DNA from: Diphasiastrum complanatum
Taxonomy: Eukaryota; Streptophyta; Lycopodiopsida; Lycopodiales; Lycopodiaceae
NCBI GenBank assembly: GCA_029204225.1
Contig: CM055099.1
Location: forward strand, 47,736,542 to 47,800,541
Direction of reading: 5' to 3'
DNA length: 64,000 nucleotides
A program made the translations under genes and the position numbers. Below the pieces are notes generated by a model. The model saw only the letters and a program-made list of their open reading frames with translations, had not been told where the DNA came from and searched no databases. Positions 22,201 through 34,066 of this stretch are shown here, piece by piece (position 1 is the stretch's first letter; each line of letters opens with the position of its first letter).

Positions 22201-24588
22201 GGAAATGGAGAATTTAATGGATGGAAGTATTTTTTGAAAATTGTTGAAGATCGGATCCTATATTTGGATATAGGATGGTCAGATAATCTTTTTGATTTTC
22301 TGTTAATCATATCTAAAAGCAAAGAACTTTCTTGGAGATAAAACTATTGGTATGGGACATCAGTGATTTCAAAGGGAAATTCTTGTGTGAGAATGATCTG
22401 TAGACCAGTGGTTAGTATTTACATTTTTGGTAATGCTAACAGTTGAAACTAGTGGTTAAATTTGTTTAGGGTATTTGGAGAGGTTATGAGGTATAGATCC
22501 GGATCCCTAAATGTATCTCATAAATTTGGAAACCCTTAAAAGCTATTTCTATTTTAATTTAAACCTCTATTTTTAAAAAAAATTCTTAAATACGAGACAA
22601 TTGGGTTGAGATTCATAAAATTCCTTCCATTGTAGAACAAGATTCTGAAGGATTGTTAAAGTTATATGAATTCATACTTCCATTTCAGTTTGTGAATATA
22701 GCTCAGAATCAATTGATGTTTTCAGCTGATTAAATGGAATTTAAACTTTTTGAGCCCAAATGATTATCTCTATTTGATAGATTATTATTGAGAGTAATGT
22801 TTCTATCACTCAGGATGGGATATTTTATGATTTTGAGAAAAAAGTCCAGGTTGTAATAGTATTGGATACTCATTACTGACTTTTTCGAATCTTTGATATC
22901 TTATACGTTGTCTCCTAAGAACTTTTTAATCGAAATTATGGAATTTTTTTTAAAAGGGGGAGAAGAAAATGATAGGAATATGACTTTCATGGGATCAACC
23001 AGTTTCATAGATTTCTTTTGTGGAATCCAATTGGTGTGCAATGGTGGAACTATCCATTGGAATAGAGGAAATTTCTAGTGATTATTTTGAATAATATGGA
23101 ACTACAGTAGTTTTGGGAGTTTTGAGCTGTTAGATATTCATGATTATGGGAAGTAGTGGTAAAGATTAAATTAAGGTTCAATGATTGGCTACCAAGTACC
23201 ATTTAGTTATGGATTGGATCAAATGGAATAAAGCTTTAATCTTAACCTTATGTCCAAAGATGTCTGTATAAGTCAGCCTAATCTTGGTTTGTGCACTAAG
23301 ATCTGAAGTAGATTGATTGGTTGATGGAATTTTGTTGGTAAAAGTATGATGGTTGGAAAACTTGAGTTGTGGAATTATTCACTTCAGAGATTTCCCTGAT
23401 ATGTTATTTACTCATGAGAAATAGAGTTCTTTAGTAGCTAAGTTACAAGATTCTTAGTCAGATATGTGAGTAACATATGCTGATTTTGGAGGAATCTGCC
23501 AGATAATGACATATATGTTTATGTACTGGGTCATAGTAAGATTTTCTCATATGTGCACGATTAATCTTGTTTGGATCTACTATGTATTCCTGGTTACTAG
23601 GGTTATTTGGTGCACTTAACCTAGTCGTTGAACATAGACATATGATCAAGTAATGTGTTTAACAATTACTTGTAGAGTTAACAGATCGTTCTGATAGATT
23701 TATAGGTTAGCTTAAAAGTGATTTAGATATAGATCTAAATGTGGTGTTGTACAGTACAGTTAAGATCTGCACCTAGACATTTAAGATTTCTAAATCATGA
23801 GCAATTAACTTGAGTAATTGATTTACTCTTGTGGAAGTTAATTGGTAAATGGACAGTGTTAAGAGAATTCACCAGAAGCCGTTTGTTTTGTGGGTATTGC
23901 TTGTAAGACACATAATGAAATTGTGTGCATAGGATACTGAATTCTTGGGTGAGTATTTCTTAGTTGAGGAATAGACTTGATTCATTAGTGATAGTATATC
24001 TGAGAGCTCAATTGGATACCGGATCCTAATGGTTCCAAGAATGATAAACTGAATTTTTGGAATTCAGTAGGACTTTGTAATCTCTATATATTATTCTAGG
24101 TGATTGTATAAAATTTATCTTGTTAAAGGCATGTGTATAAAATGGTCTTTAATTACTTGGTTGATTGTAGAATTTTGAAACTCATAATCTGATAAAGAAT
24201 CAGGTTGGAAGACTATTCTTGGAATCCAGTATTTTTCCTTGTGGAAAAGATTTTAGAATGGTTCTTATATTTCCTGAGTTGTATGTTGTACATATACTCC
24301 AGTATCTTTCAATGGTTAAGTATGGTTTTGGACCCCTGTAAATTATGATTGACGAATCATAAGATTCTAAATGTTTATGAATGACGGATCATAAATTGAT
24401 ACTTAAAGGTCATTTGAAGATTATAAGGGAATGTGAGGATTCTTAAGATACTGAGTAATTCTTGATCAATTGGGTGAGTCAAGGATTTAGATCTGTTGGT
24501 TGAACTCTAAATTTCTTTACTCCAGCACATACTTGAGATTGTGTGGATCTCACAAGCATTTTCATTAAGTAATTGCTTACTTATGAGG
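22201..24588 (+). other. Decayed RNase H-integrase region of the gypsy element
   Basis: Expected from position to contain RT end, RNase H and integrase. I see no surviving motif, only short interrupted frames. A weak VTYADFGG-like reading near 23470 is not secure. The stretch ends at the 5' LTR of the nested copia. Confidence 0.4.
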
Positions 24589-25410
24589 TGTGAAAAAAGC
24601 AAAAATAAGCTTGGTAGAGGCCAAAAATCTTGTATATAGCATAAACACACATGTGTGGAGCCTGTTTCCACGTGTGAAACTAGTGTACTTGTCATGTACC
24701 ATAATCATATATGTTGTACATATGATTTAATTCAAGTTCTAGTGGCTAAAATGGCCAAAAACTAGTTTTCTAGAGATATGACACATGGCATCAATCTATT
24801 GATTGCATGAGCCAAATATTTTGAATAGGTGTCACATCCCATGTGTAGAGGACAACTCACACGTGTGGAAATAGCTGAAGTAGGCGCGTTTTTGCTTCTA
24901 GAAGATTTCCATGAAGATCTACATATAGTAGGAAATTGGACCAAAAATGCCCAAAATGAAAAGTTTGATCCAAGTGTCAAAATTGCATGATGATGACAAG
25001 GCATCCTCACACGTGTGAGATCTGATGCATGATCAGTACCTCGAGCTCCAAGAAGTGTATATATAGAGGCATATTTGGCCATAATCAATGTGAGACATCA
25101 ATCTTGATTTTGGAAGCAATTTTGTGTGATTCTCTCCATTTGTCTACATTTGTTTTGATTGTTTTGAGGTTTATCATAGTGTACTTGATTTTCAAGTTGG
25201 AGTCCGTACTCAGACAGAATTTTGCACGTGTGAAACCAGAAAGTACACCTACCTTCATTAATGATTGTTCTTGTTAGGATTTTATGTCTAGAATTGATCT
25301 AGATTGATCTTAATCTCGAGTAGATTGATAGATCAAGTAAATCTAACATCCAATCCCTCTTGAGGATTAGATTAGAGTCCACTCTTGGTCCATTTTGTAT
25401 TTTTTCCACA
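24589..25410 (+). repeat. 5' LTR of the host copia
   Basis: 822 bp, TG...CA. It contains CTCACACGTGTGAG (25006-25019), a second CACACGTGTG at about 24857, and the TATA-like GTATATATAGAGGC near 25057, just downstream of the palindrome. It is followed directly by TGGTATCAGAGC. Confidence 0.88.
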
Positions 25411-25422
25411 TGGTATCAGAGC
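25411..25422 (+). promoter_or_regulatory. Primer-binding site of the host copia
   Basis: TGGTATCAGAGC directly after the LTR; tRNA-Met type. Confidence 0.85.
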
Positions 25423-26012
25423 CAAGTACAAGAGGTTTTATTGAAATTGATAGGGTTGATCCAAATCAAAGCCAAAATTAGCAAGTTTTAGGAAACTAGT
25501 CAAATTTTGGGTAGTGAGTTGGATTTGATAGATATCCTCAAAATTTTTGGTCTAGAACTTGTTGTGAGCTGTAGAAACTCTTTTCACACGTGTGAGGCCG
25601 TATAGCTCCGGTTTTGACTAAGAAATTTCAAAAATTTGTACAATTTGACTCACATACCCAATTTGAGTAATTTTTCATGTAAAATCAAGCATTTTCTATA
25701 GTGAATCTAATCTTTTGATTAGTTCTTGGATTAGATCAGCCAAAAAATTAAAATTGAAGCTTGAATTAGGTGCATTAATTGATCTTCTCTGATTTTTTGA
25801 GTGTATGTTGAAGTTGAAGAGAGAAATTGCTAAAAATCATAGCTTAAGGAGTGATTTTGCAAGTTTGAGACTAGAATCTAAATTTCCATCATTCTAGATT
25901 GGTTCATGAGTGATAGGATTGTGTCTATAAGCTTACTAATTGCTAGAAGACTTTAGGTTCAGATCTCTTAGAGAAACTATAAGAGTTTCTAGTGCTTTTT
26001 CACATTCAAAAA

Positions 26013-27916
26013 ATGGCATCTATGGGTGGTTTTTTGCTTGAAGCTAGTGAAAGGCTTATATCCACTAATTACGCTACTTGGATAGTTCGAATGGAGTCTT
26101 TGCTTGTACTTCATGATCTTTATGACATAGTACTTGAGGTAGAAGGAACCTTAAGGAGGAGTTGAATTGGCAAAGTACAAAAAGAGATGTAGAGTTGCAT
26201 TACATTGCATAAAGATGAATGTAAGTAATGAACATTTGAAGGAAATCTCATCTTGTACCACATCCAAAGAGGCATGGGATTCATTAAAGCAATTTATGGA
26301 TCCAAAAACACTTCAAGGATACTCATGATTAGGAATCAAATTCTTCAAAGCATAAAAGGAAGTAGTGAAAGTGCCCAAAATTATGTCTTTAAGATGATGA
26401 GTTAGTTCAAATCATTTTGAATGGATTAGGAGATGATTATTCCAATCTTGTTCAAACCTTTGCTATTCAAGATTCACTTTCTAGTATTGAAAAACTTCAA
26501 AGTGTGCTTGTTAGTGAGGAGAGTAGAATGCTTCATATCAAAAGTAGGATGAGTTCTTATCTTTGAATGATGGTGATGAAAAAGCTAACTTTTCTTTGAA
26601 AGGCAAGAAGAAGTTTCCATCCAAGAAGACTCAAGACATGGAGATGGAGAACAAAGATGGAGCATCAAGTTCCAAAGGCAAGAGCAAGAAGGACAAGAAG
26701 AAGCTAAAGTGTTTCTTTTGTGGAAAAAAGGGACATTTTGCATCCGAGTGCTACAAGAAGAAGAATGCCCAAGAGAAGGACAATCAAGGCAATCTTGTGC
26801 TTGAGGAGGAGGAAGAAGGCAATCTATCTTTGATGGTATCCTCAGCACAAACATCTAATCAAGACACTTGGTGGACTGATAGTGGGGCAAGCTCGCAGAT
26901 GACTCACCAAAAAGACTACTTTTCTAATCTACTTTCTTACAATAGTTCTAAGAGATTTATCTTCACTACAAGTGATCAAGAATGTGAGATTGTATTTGTT
27001 GGATCCATTCCTTTATGTCTAGGATCATCTAAAAAAGTAGATCTAGACAATGTTCTTTATGTACCTTCAATTACAAAGAACTTGTTGAGTGTAGGACAAC
27101 TTATGGATAGTGGATTAGATGTACATTTCAAGCATGGAGCATGTTCTATCTTGAAAGATGAAAAATGTATTGCTAGTGGTTTCAAGCAAGGGAGGTTATT
27201 CAAATTGGATGCTAATGTGATGGTTGGAAGTGTGAACATGGCAAGGGAGGAGCTCACTCAAGTAAAATTATGGCACAAAAGGTTAGGCCATCCTAACTAC
27301 AAAGCTATGGAGACCATGGTGACAAAGGAGCTAGAAAGTGGATTTCCCAAAACCATATCCAAGTGTGGCAAGCTTTGTGAAGCTTGTGGACTCTCCAAAT
27401 CTCGTAAGCTTCCTTTCAAGAGATCTTTGATAAGATCTAACTCTCCTCTTGACCTTATACACTCGGATGTTCATTCATTTTCACATGAATTGAATGGTGG
27501 AGCTCTTATGTATGTCACTTTTATTGATGATAGATCAAGATACTCTTGGGTTTATCTCTTGTCTAAGAAAAGTGAAGTTTTTGAGTCCTTTGTAAAGTTC
27601 AAAACTCTTGGGAAAAACAACTTAATACTAGCTTGAAATTATTAAGAAGTGATAATGGAGGGGAGTACATCTCCAATAGGATGAAAGAGTTTTGTGAAAC
27701 TAATGGCATTAAAAGAGAGTTTACTTGCACATATACTCCACAACAAAATGGAGTAGCTGAGAGAAAGAATAGGACACTATGTGAGTGTGCTAAAGCTATG
27801 AGATTAGATGCATCTCTTCCTATTTCATTTTGGGGAGAAGCTATTTTATGTGCAAACTTTCTTTGTAATAGAATAACTAATAGTGCCATTAAAGGACTTA
27901 CACCTTATGAAGTATT
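26013..27916 (+). pseudogene. Copia gag, protease and integrase (first half of split pol)
   Basis: Gag starts at 26013 (MASMGGFLLEASERLIST) and meets a stop at about 26164 after EVEGTLRRS; further frameshifts follow to 26563. From 26563 the frame is open: zinc knuckle CFFCGKKGHFASEC (26711), protease WWTDSGASSQMT (26873), integrase HHCC (HKRLGHPN...CEACGLSK, 27274-27400), LIHSDVH (first catalytic Asp, 27457) and FIDDRSRYSWVY (27520). A frameshift near 27630 precedes LLRSDNGGEYISN (second Asp) and YTPQQNGVAERKNRT (Glu), then TPYEV. At 27917 the younger copia interrupts the codons of TPYEVLFGKKP. Dead gene: stop, frameshifts and insertion. Confidence 0.9.
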
Positions 27917-28598
27917 TGTTAAAAATTCACAATTCTAGCTTGACTAGTTTTGGTCATATGACTTGTAAATAGTTAGATGGTCATGATGTGGCTTGTCACA
28001 CGTGCCAAATAGCATAGGATTCCATTCATAAGGATGTTCTCAAGTAGACCTAAGTGTTAGAACCTTTGGAATGAGTCCAAATTATGCTTAGATACAAGGG
28101 AGAAAAAATAGGAGCTATTTTTGGTAATTTTTGCATTGTTGAGGGATCTCCAAGATTCCAACCCTAACTTGGTAGGGATGAAAGATCCACCAAAATTAGC
28201 ATTAGGGATAGGTTTAGGGCTACTCATACCTGCCCAAAACCGTGATGGATCATGTATATATAGGTGATGATATCTCACCAAAATCAATCAAGCAATTTCA
28301 TGATTTTTCTCTCATAATGGTGCAATTGCTCTCTATGTTCATAATTGTTTGAGTGCTTGTGATTACTAATGATTATAGGATTGAATGTAGGTCTGGTGTA
28401 CAGTACTCAGACTGTGGGAGGCCGTACTTTCACACGTGTGAAGCCTTCTTCAAGGATTTGGGCCATTTAGTGAGGTTCAAGCATAGATTTTTGATGGATT
28501 TTGATGGTTCAACTTGTGCTAATCTTATGAAATCATAATCTATTGTTTCCCTCATCATTTCAAGTGTTTTAGGATCCTTATTTGCTGTAATTTTTACA
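27917..28598 (+). repeat. 5' LTR of the young copia
   Basis: 682 bp, TGTTAAAAAT...ATTTTTACA. TATA-like ATGTATATATAGGTG lies near 28252. TTTCACACGTGTGAA (28428-28442) lies in the 3' half, about 175 nt after that TATA, so probably in R or U5. Confidence 0.95.
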
Positions 28599-28610
28599 TG
28601 GTATCAGAGC
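28599..28610 (+). promoter_or_regulatory. Primer-binding site of the young copia
   Basis: TGGTATCAGAGC abutting the 5' LTR; tRNA-Met type. About 790 nt of untranslated leader separate it from the gag start. Confidence 0.9.
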
Positions 28611-29402
28611 CTAAAGGCTGAAATGAGCTAAATTCTTGGTTTTCATTCAATTTGATCACAATTTTTGATCTAAATCTTGTGTAGATTGGATCTTAGTATT
28701 GATTCTAGAACTCAAAGTGAGTCAAATACATTGGAGATTGGTGTTGTGTGACTTCATTTGCAGGTGTTTAGGTGTCTAAAACCAGAGGCAAAGTTGAATT
28801 CAATTCACATTACCAAGATAGCAAGTTTTGCTTGCTCCAAGCATTGATTTCTAAGCGAGTTTTGGAGGTGATTTCATAGAGGAGGCTTTCTAGCATTCAA
28901 GGAGAGGGAAGATCAGAGTTTTGGGGAGTCTTCAAGGCTGTTCTAAGGTGTAGTAGACACCTCCTAAAGTGATTTAGGTTCAGTCCAACCATTGCTTGAC
29001 TTATGCACCAAATTAGATCAATTTTTCATCAATTTTGATCATTTTTTGCTTGTGATTGGATAGTAGATTGTGTTGCATCCTCATTAAGTTCCATTTAGAT
29101 CTTTTACAAGTGATTTTGGAAGTATATTAGGTTGCTGAAATTCACTCTTGATCAGATCATTTGGAAGCTTTAATGTTCTTTATAGAAAGAGGGGCAATTC
29201 TACTAGTATTGTCTACTTCAATCAAGCAAATGCATTGTTTCTAGTATTCTATGATTTGATTTTGTTAGAGATCATTCTTAGATCTTTATAGGAAGTCTAT
29301 TACTGATATTTTCAGGTCCCTAAGAAGTGGGATAAGGTAGACCTTCAATCAAATCAATAGAAGTAACCTTCATTTGTGTCAAGTCCTTGATTAGGAGACT
29401 AG

Positions 29403-32400
29403 ATGGCATCTATAAATGCATATCTTTTGGATACTAATGAAAGGCTCAACAAAACTAACTATTCCATATGGAAAGTTAGAATGGAATCTATCATGATCAT
29501 GCAAGATCTGATGAAAATTATAAATGGTAAGGAGGGTGAACCTATTCATCCTCAAGAAAAAGCCAAATACATCAAGAGGTGCAATGTTGCACTACATTGC
29601 ATAAAAATGAATGTTGCAAATGAACTCTTAAGAGAGGTAGGAGATTGCACTTCAGTTCAAGATGCTTGGGAGACTTTGCAAAAGGTCTATGAATCCAAGA
29701 ACCAAACTAGAATGTTAGCTTTGAAGAATCAAATCTATAGAAGCTATCAAAAGAAAGGAGAGAGTGCACATACTTTTGTCCTAAGAGTAAAGGAATTGAA
29801 CAAAGAGCTAGCCTTTATAGGTGACCCTATCAAGGATGAAGAGCTTGTTCAACTCATATTGAATGGACTAAGCTTTGAATTTGACAATTTGGTTCAGGGA
29901 TATGCAATTATGGGTAAGCTACCCATACTTGAAGAACTCCAAGGCACACTCATGGCCGAGGAATCAAGAAGGAGCCAAATGCAAGAGAGGATGGATAGGC
30001 TTTCCATCCAAGGTGGAGATGACCAAGCTCTCTTCACCAAAGGCAAAGGCAAGTCCAAAGGCAAAGGATCAACATTCAAGAAGTCTACAAAGCTTGAGGA
30101 TCAAGAAGGACCCCCAAAGGCATCTCCATCAACCACCAAAGTCAAGAAGGACAAATCAAAGGTGAAGTGCTACTATTGTAGCAAGATGGGGCATTATGCC
30201 TCGGAATGCTTCAAGAGGAAGCAAGATCAAAGCCAAGCCAACATGAGCAAAGAGGAGGAGGAGGAGAGTTCACATGAGGACTCTCTCATGATGTCCATAT
30301 TTTCTTCAACAAGCTTCAAAGGAGAAGATCCTTGGTGGATTGACTCGGGTGCTAGTTCACACATGACTAGTAAAAGAGAGTTTTTCTCTTCTCTCTTATC
30401 TTATGATGGACCTATAAAGTCTATCTATACAGCAAATGATGAAGCTTGTAAGATTGAAGGAGTTGGTAGCATTCCCCTTTGCTTAGGATCTTCCAGAAAG
30501 ATCAACATAGAAGGTGTTTTGTACATTCCTACAATAACAAAGAATCTACTAAGTGTTGGCCAAATGGTAGACGATGGTTTCAATGTTGACTTTGCTTCAA
30601 ATGAATGTTTCATCAAGAAGAAGGGTAAGATAGTGGCTAAGGGCACTAGACTTGGCAAACTTTATAAGCTGGATGCATTTGTGGATACTAATGTTGTCAT
30701 GTTGGCCGAGAAGAGCAAGATATCTACCTTTACTTTATGGCACAAAAGACTTGGACATGTCAACTCGGGTTCCATGGAGGCTATGATCAAGGAGGAGTAT
30801 GCTTTAGGCCTACCAAGGTCTATTGGGAAGGAAGACAAGGTTTGTGAAGCTTGTGCCTTATCCAAGGCACATAAGAAGGTGTTTCCTAACTCCATCACAA
30901 AGTCATCTCATCCTCTTGAACTCATACACTCGGATGTGCACATTGCTAGCACCAAATCTAATGGAGGTTCATCCATGTTTTTAACCTTCATTGATGACTA
31001 CTCAAGATATTGTTGGGTGTTCTTACTTTCTTTCAAGTCTCAAGTATTTGATACTTTTGTAAAGTTCAAGTTGTTTGTGGAAAAGCATCATAATCATAGC
31101 ATCAAGATTCTTAGAAGTGACAATGGTGGAGAATTCATCTCCAATGAGTTCAAGGCCTTTTGTGAGGAGGAAGGGATCAAGAAAGAGACTTCTTGTCCTT
31201 ACACTCCTCAACAAAATGGAGTTGCTGAAAGAAGGAATAGAACATTATGTGAATGTTCTAAGGCTTTAAGATTAGATGCTTGTTTGCCCAAATCCTTTTG
31301 GGGTGAGTCTCTTGTATGTGCAAACTACTTGATGAATAGGGTGTCTTGCAAAGCAATTGAAGGCAAAACTCCTTATGAGATGTTGTATGGAAAGAAACCC
31401 AATCTTAATCACTTGAAAGTTTTTGGGTGTATATGTTATGTGCATGTGCCATTGGAAACAAGAACCAAGGAGGATCCATCTTCCACAAGAGGGATCATGC
31501 TTGGATATGCAAGCTCAAGCAAGGGCTACAAACTCTATCTCCCATCCTTGAACAAATTTGTTGTTTCAAGGGATGTCATCTTTGATGAACATCATATGCA
31601 TATGCTTGAAGAAGGCTCAAGTGATCCAACAATCAAGAAGAAGATGGCCGAGGAGCAAGATCTTGGTTTTGAGGAGGAGCTCATGGAGGAGCAAGCACCA
31701 AACCCACCTATCACACCAAGGAGATCTTCAAGGGCAAAAGTGGAGCCATCAAGGCTCACATATCAAGGCAAAGGACAGCAAGTTGAGGGTATCTCATCCA
31801 CTTCTTATGCTTTATCTAGTTTTGAAGAACCGTCTAATGTTGAAGATGCATTGAACTCCAAAGAATGGTATAAAGCTATGTTGGATGAGTATGATGCCTT
31901 GATTGAGAATGAAACTTGGTTGCTTGTTGAGAGGCCTCAAAGGAATGTAATAGGATGCAAGTGGGTCTTCAAGCTTAAGTTGAATGCAAATGGGAGTGTT
32001 AACAAACATAAAGCAAGATTAGTTGCAAAAGGTTATGCTCAAGAGAGAGGGATAGACTATGAGGAAACTTTTGCACCCGTGGCCAAGATGGTCACAATAA
32101 GACTAATCACTGCACTTGCATCACATTTTGGATGGATTCTATGTCAAATGGATGTCTCTAATGCTTTCTTGAATGGTTTTTTGGAAGAGGATATCTATAT
32201 GGAGCAGCCACAAGGGTTCATCAAGCATGGAATGGAGAACAAAGTATGCCATCTCCAAAGAAGCATCTATGGCTTGAAGCAAGCCTCGAGATCTTGGAAT
32301 TCAAGACTACATTGCTATCTTATTTCACTTTCTTTTGTTCAAAGTGAATATGATCCCACTCTTTACATTAAGTTTGATGATGTTGGTATTGTACTTTTAC

Positions 32401-33371
32401 TCATTTATGTAGATGATATCATCATTAGTGGAAATAGTGTTGATGGTATTGAAAAAATCAAGATAGATCTATCCTTAGAGTTCAAGATGGTAGATCTAGG
32501 GTGTCTTCACTTCATTTTAGGCATAGAAGTACTTAGAGGGTCTGATTTTATCTTTATAAGTCAAGTAAACTATGCTCAAAGTCTTTTGAAGAAGTTTAAG
32601 ATGGAAGTATGCAAAAGTGTTGACACACCAATGGAGCAAGATGTAAAAGTGCCAAATGAAGATGATGAAAGATCCTTCATGGACATCACTTTGTTTAGGC
32701 AACTTATAGGTTCCTTAATGTGGATCACTATAACTAGACCAGATCTTAGCTTTAGTGTATGTAGGTTGAGCCAATCCATGCAAAAGCCATTGAATATCCA
32801 TTGGAAAAAGGCTAAGAGGATTCTAAGATACATCTCGGGTACATTGGATTTTGGGATTCTATATAGAGGAGATGTGATTAACCTTCATGCATTTAGTGAT
32901 TCAGATTTTGCAGGGGACAAGAGGGATAGGAAATCAACAAGTGCCTATTCAACTTTCATAGGAGAAGGTGTGGTTTCATGGCTTTCAAAAAAGCAAGAAA
33001 CTATATCTCTATCTTCAACCGAGGCCGAGTACAAAGCTTTGACAACCACTACAAAGGAGGTACTTTGGATCAAGAGATTATTGGTGGAGCTAAAGATCAT
33101 GGATTCAGAGGAGGCACCAATCATCTACAATGACAATATATCAGCCCAACACCTTGCATCTAATCCAATCTTCCATGCAAGATCTAAGCACATTGAGATA
33201 TGCCATCACTTTGTGAGAGAAATGGTGCAAGCCAAGGAGATTGCTTTGGAGCATGTTCCAAGCAATGAATGTGTAGCTGATCTACTTACTAAACCACTTC
33301 AAAAGACACCTTTTATGAAGTTCAGATCATCACTTGGAGTGATTAGTAAAGCAATGATTGAACCAAGCTAG
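29403..33371 (+). CDS. Copia gag-pol polyprotein, intact
   Basis: One 1322-codon frame encoding capsid, protease, integrase and reverse transcriptase/RNase H, normal for a single-ORF copia element. Gag N-terminus TNYSIWKVRMES; zinc knuckle CYYCSKMGHYASEC at residues 256-269; protease WWIDSGASSH with Asp314; integrase HHCC ending CEAC (481-484), catalytic Asp511 (HSDVH), Asp573 (RSDNGGEF) and Glu609 (NGVAE), a correct D-D35-E; RT with Asp917 (QMDVSNAF) and YVDD at 1002-1005; RNase H with Asp1166 (FSDSDFAG), STEAEY near 1205-1210 and Asp1245 (YNDN). All catalytic residues expected for the family are present. The start matches the MAS... start of the related copy at 26013. Expression would be from the 5' LTR. 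The frame ends 14 nt before the 3' LTR. Confidence 0.97.
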   Translation: MASINAYLLDTNERLNKTNYSIWKVRMESIMIMQDLMKIINGKEGEPIHPQEKAKYIKRCNVALHCIKMNVANELLREVGDCTSVQDAWETLQKVYESKNQTRMLALKNQIYRSYQKKGESAHTFVLRVKELNKELAFIGDPIKDEELVQLILNGLSFEFDNLVQGYAIMGKLPILEELQGTLMAEESRRSQMQERMDRLSIQGGDDQALFTKGKGKSKGKGSTFKKSTKLEDQEGPPKASPSTTKVKKDKSKVKCYYCSKMGHYASECFKRKQDQSQANMSKEEEEESSHEDSLMMSIFSSTSFKGEDPWWIDSGASSHMTSKREFFSSLLSYDGPIKSIYTANDEACKIEGVGSIPLCLGSSRKINIEGVLYIPTITKNLLSVGQMVDDGFNVDFASNECFIKKKGKIVAKGTRLGKLYKLDAFVDTNVVMLAEKSKISTFTLWHKRLGHVNSGSMEAMIKEEYALGLPRSIGKEDKVCEACALSKAHKKVFPNSITKSSHPLELIHSDVHIASTKSNGGSSMFLTFIDDYSRYCWVFLLSFKSQVFDTFVKFKLFVEKHHNHSIKILRSDNGGEFISNEFKAFCEEEGIKKETSCPYTPQQNGVAERRNRTLCECSKALRLDACLPKSFWGESLVCANYLMNRVSCKAIEGKTPYEMLYGKKPNLNHLKVFGCICYVHVPLETRTKEDPSSTRGIMLGYASSSKGYKLYLPSLNKFVVSRDVIFDEHHMHMLEEGSSDPTIKKKMAEEQDLGFEEELMEEQAPNPPITPRRSSRAKVEPSRLTYQGKGQQVEGISSTSYALSSFEEPSNVEDALNSKEWYKAMLDEYDALIENETWLLVERPQRNVIGCKWVFKLKLNANGSVNKHKARLVAKGYAQERGIDYEETFAPVAKMVTIRLITALASHFGWILCQMDVSNAFLNGFLEEDIYMEQPQGFIKHGMENKVCHLQRSIYGLKQASRSWNSRLHCYLISLSFVQSEYDPTLYIKFDDVGIVLLLIYVDDIIISGNSVDGIEKIKIDLSLEFKMVDLGCLHFILGIEVLRGSDFIFISQVNYAQSLLKKFKMEVCKSVDTPMEQDVKVPNEDDERSFMDITLFRQLIGSLMWITITRPDLSFSVCRLSQSMQKPLNIHWKKAKRILRYISGTLDFGILYRGDVINLHAFSDSDFAGDKRDRKSTSAYSTFIGEGVVSWLSKKQETISLSSTEAEYKALTTTTKEVLWIKRLLVELKIMDSEEAPIIYNDNISAQHLASNPIFHARSKHIEICHHFVREMVQAKEIALEHVPSNECVADLLTKPLQKTPFMKFRSSLGVISKAMIEPS

Positions 33372-33385
33372 ATAGTGAGGAGGAG

Positions 33386-34066
33386 TGTTAAAAATTCACA
33401 ATTCTAGCTTGACTAGTTTTGGTCATATGACTTGTAAATAGTTAGATGGTCATGATGTGGCTTGTCACACGTGCCAAATAGCATAGGATTCCATTCATAA
33501 GGATGTTCTCAAGTAGACCTAAGTGTTAGAACCTTTGGAATGAGTCCAAATTATGCTTAGATACAAGGGAGAAAAAATAGGAGCTATTTTTGGTAATTTT
33601 TGCATTGTTGAGGGATCTCCAAGATTCCAACCCTAACTTGGTAGGGATGAAAGATCCACCAAAATTAGAATTAGGGATAGGTTTAGGGCTACTCATACCT
33701 GCCCAAAACCGTGATGGATCATGTATATATAGGTGATGATATCTCACCAAAATCAATCAAGCAATTTCATGATTTTTCTCTCATAATGGTGCAATTGCTC
33801 TCTATGTTCATAATTGTTTGAGTGCTTGTGATTACTAATGATTATAGGATTGAATGTAGGTCTGGTGTACAGTACTCAGACTGTGGGAGGCCGTACTTTC
33901 ACACGTGTGAAGCCTTCTTCAAGGATTTGGCCATTTAGTGAGGTTCAAGCATAGATTTTTGATGGATTTTGATGGTTCAACTTGTGCTAATCTTATGAAA
34001 TCATAATCTATTGTTTCCCTCATCATTTCAAGTGTTTTAGGATCCTTATTTGCTGTAATTTTTACA
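33386..34066 (+). repeat. 3' LTR of the young copia
   Basis: 681 bp, almost identical to 27917-28598. Includes TTTCACACGTGTGAA at 33897-33911. Followed by the target duplication GTATT. Confidence 0.95.

Larger units (their letters stand above)
27917..34066 (+). mobile_element. Complete young copia element
   Basis: 6150 bp. LTRs at 27917-28598 and 33386-34066 differ, as far as I can see by eye, by one substitution (C/A in AAATTAGCATTAG) and one 1-bp deletion. Perfect 5-bp target duplication GTATT at 27912-27916 and 34067-34071. PBS TGGTATCAGAGC at 28599, polypurine tract GTGAGGAGGAG just before 33386, and one intact gag-pol frame between. Everything needed for autonomous movement appears present. 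It lies inside the integrase-RT linker of a related, older copia. Confidence 0.97.

Noticed and set aside
24762-25088. Open frames duplicated in the two LTRs at 24.8 and 36.3 kb
   Set aside because: They repeat only because the LTRs repeat; LTRs of this type do not encode protein.
31558-31854. Open frames overlapping the intact gag-pol on both strands
   Set aside because: Shadows of the 1322-codon frame in other frames, with no independent start context or motif.
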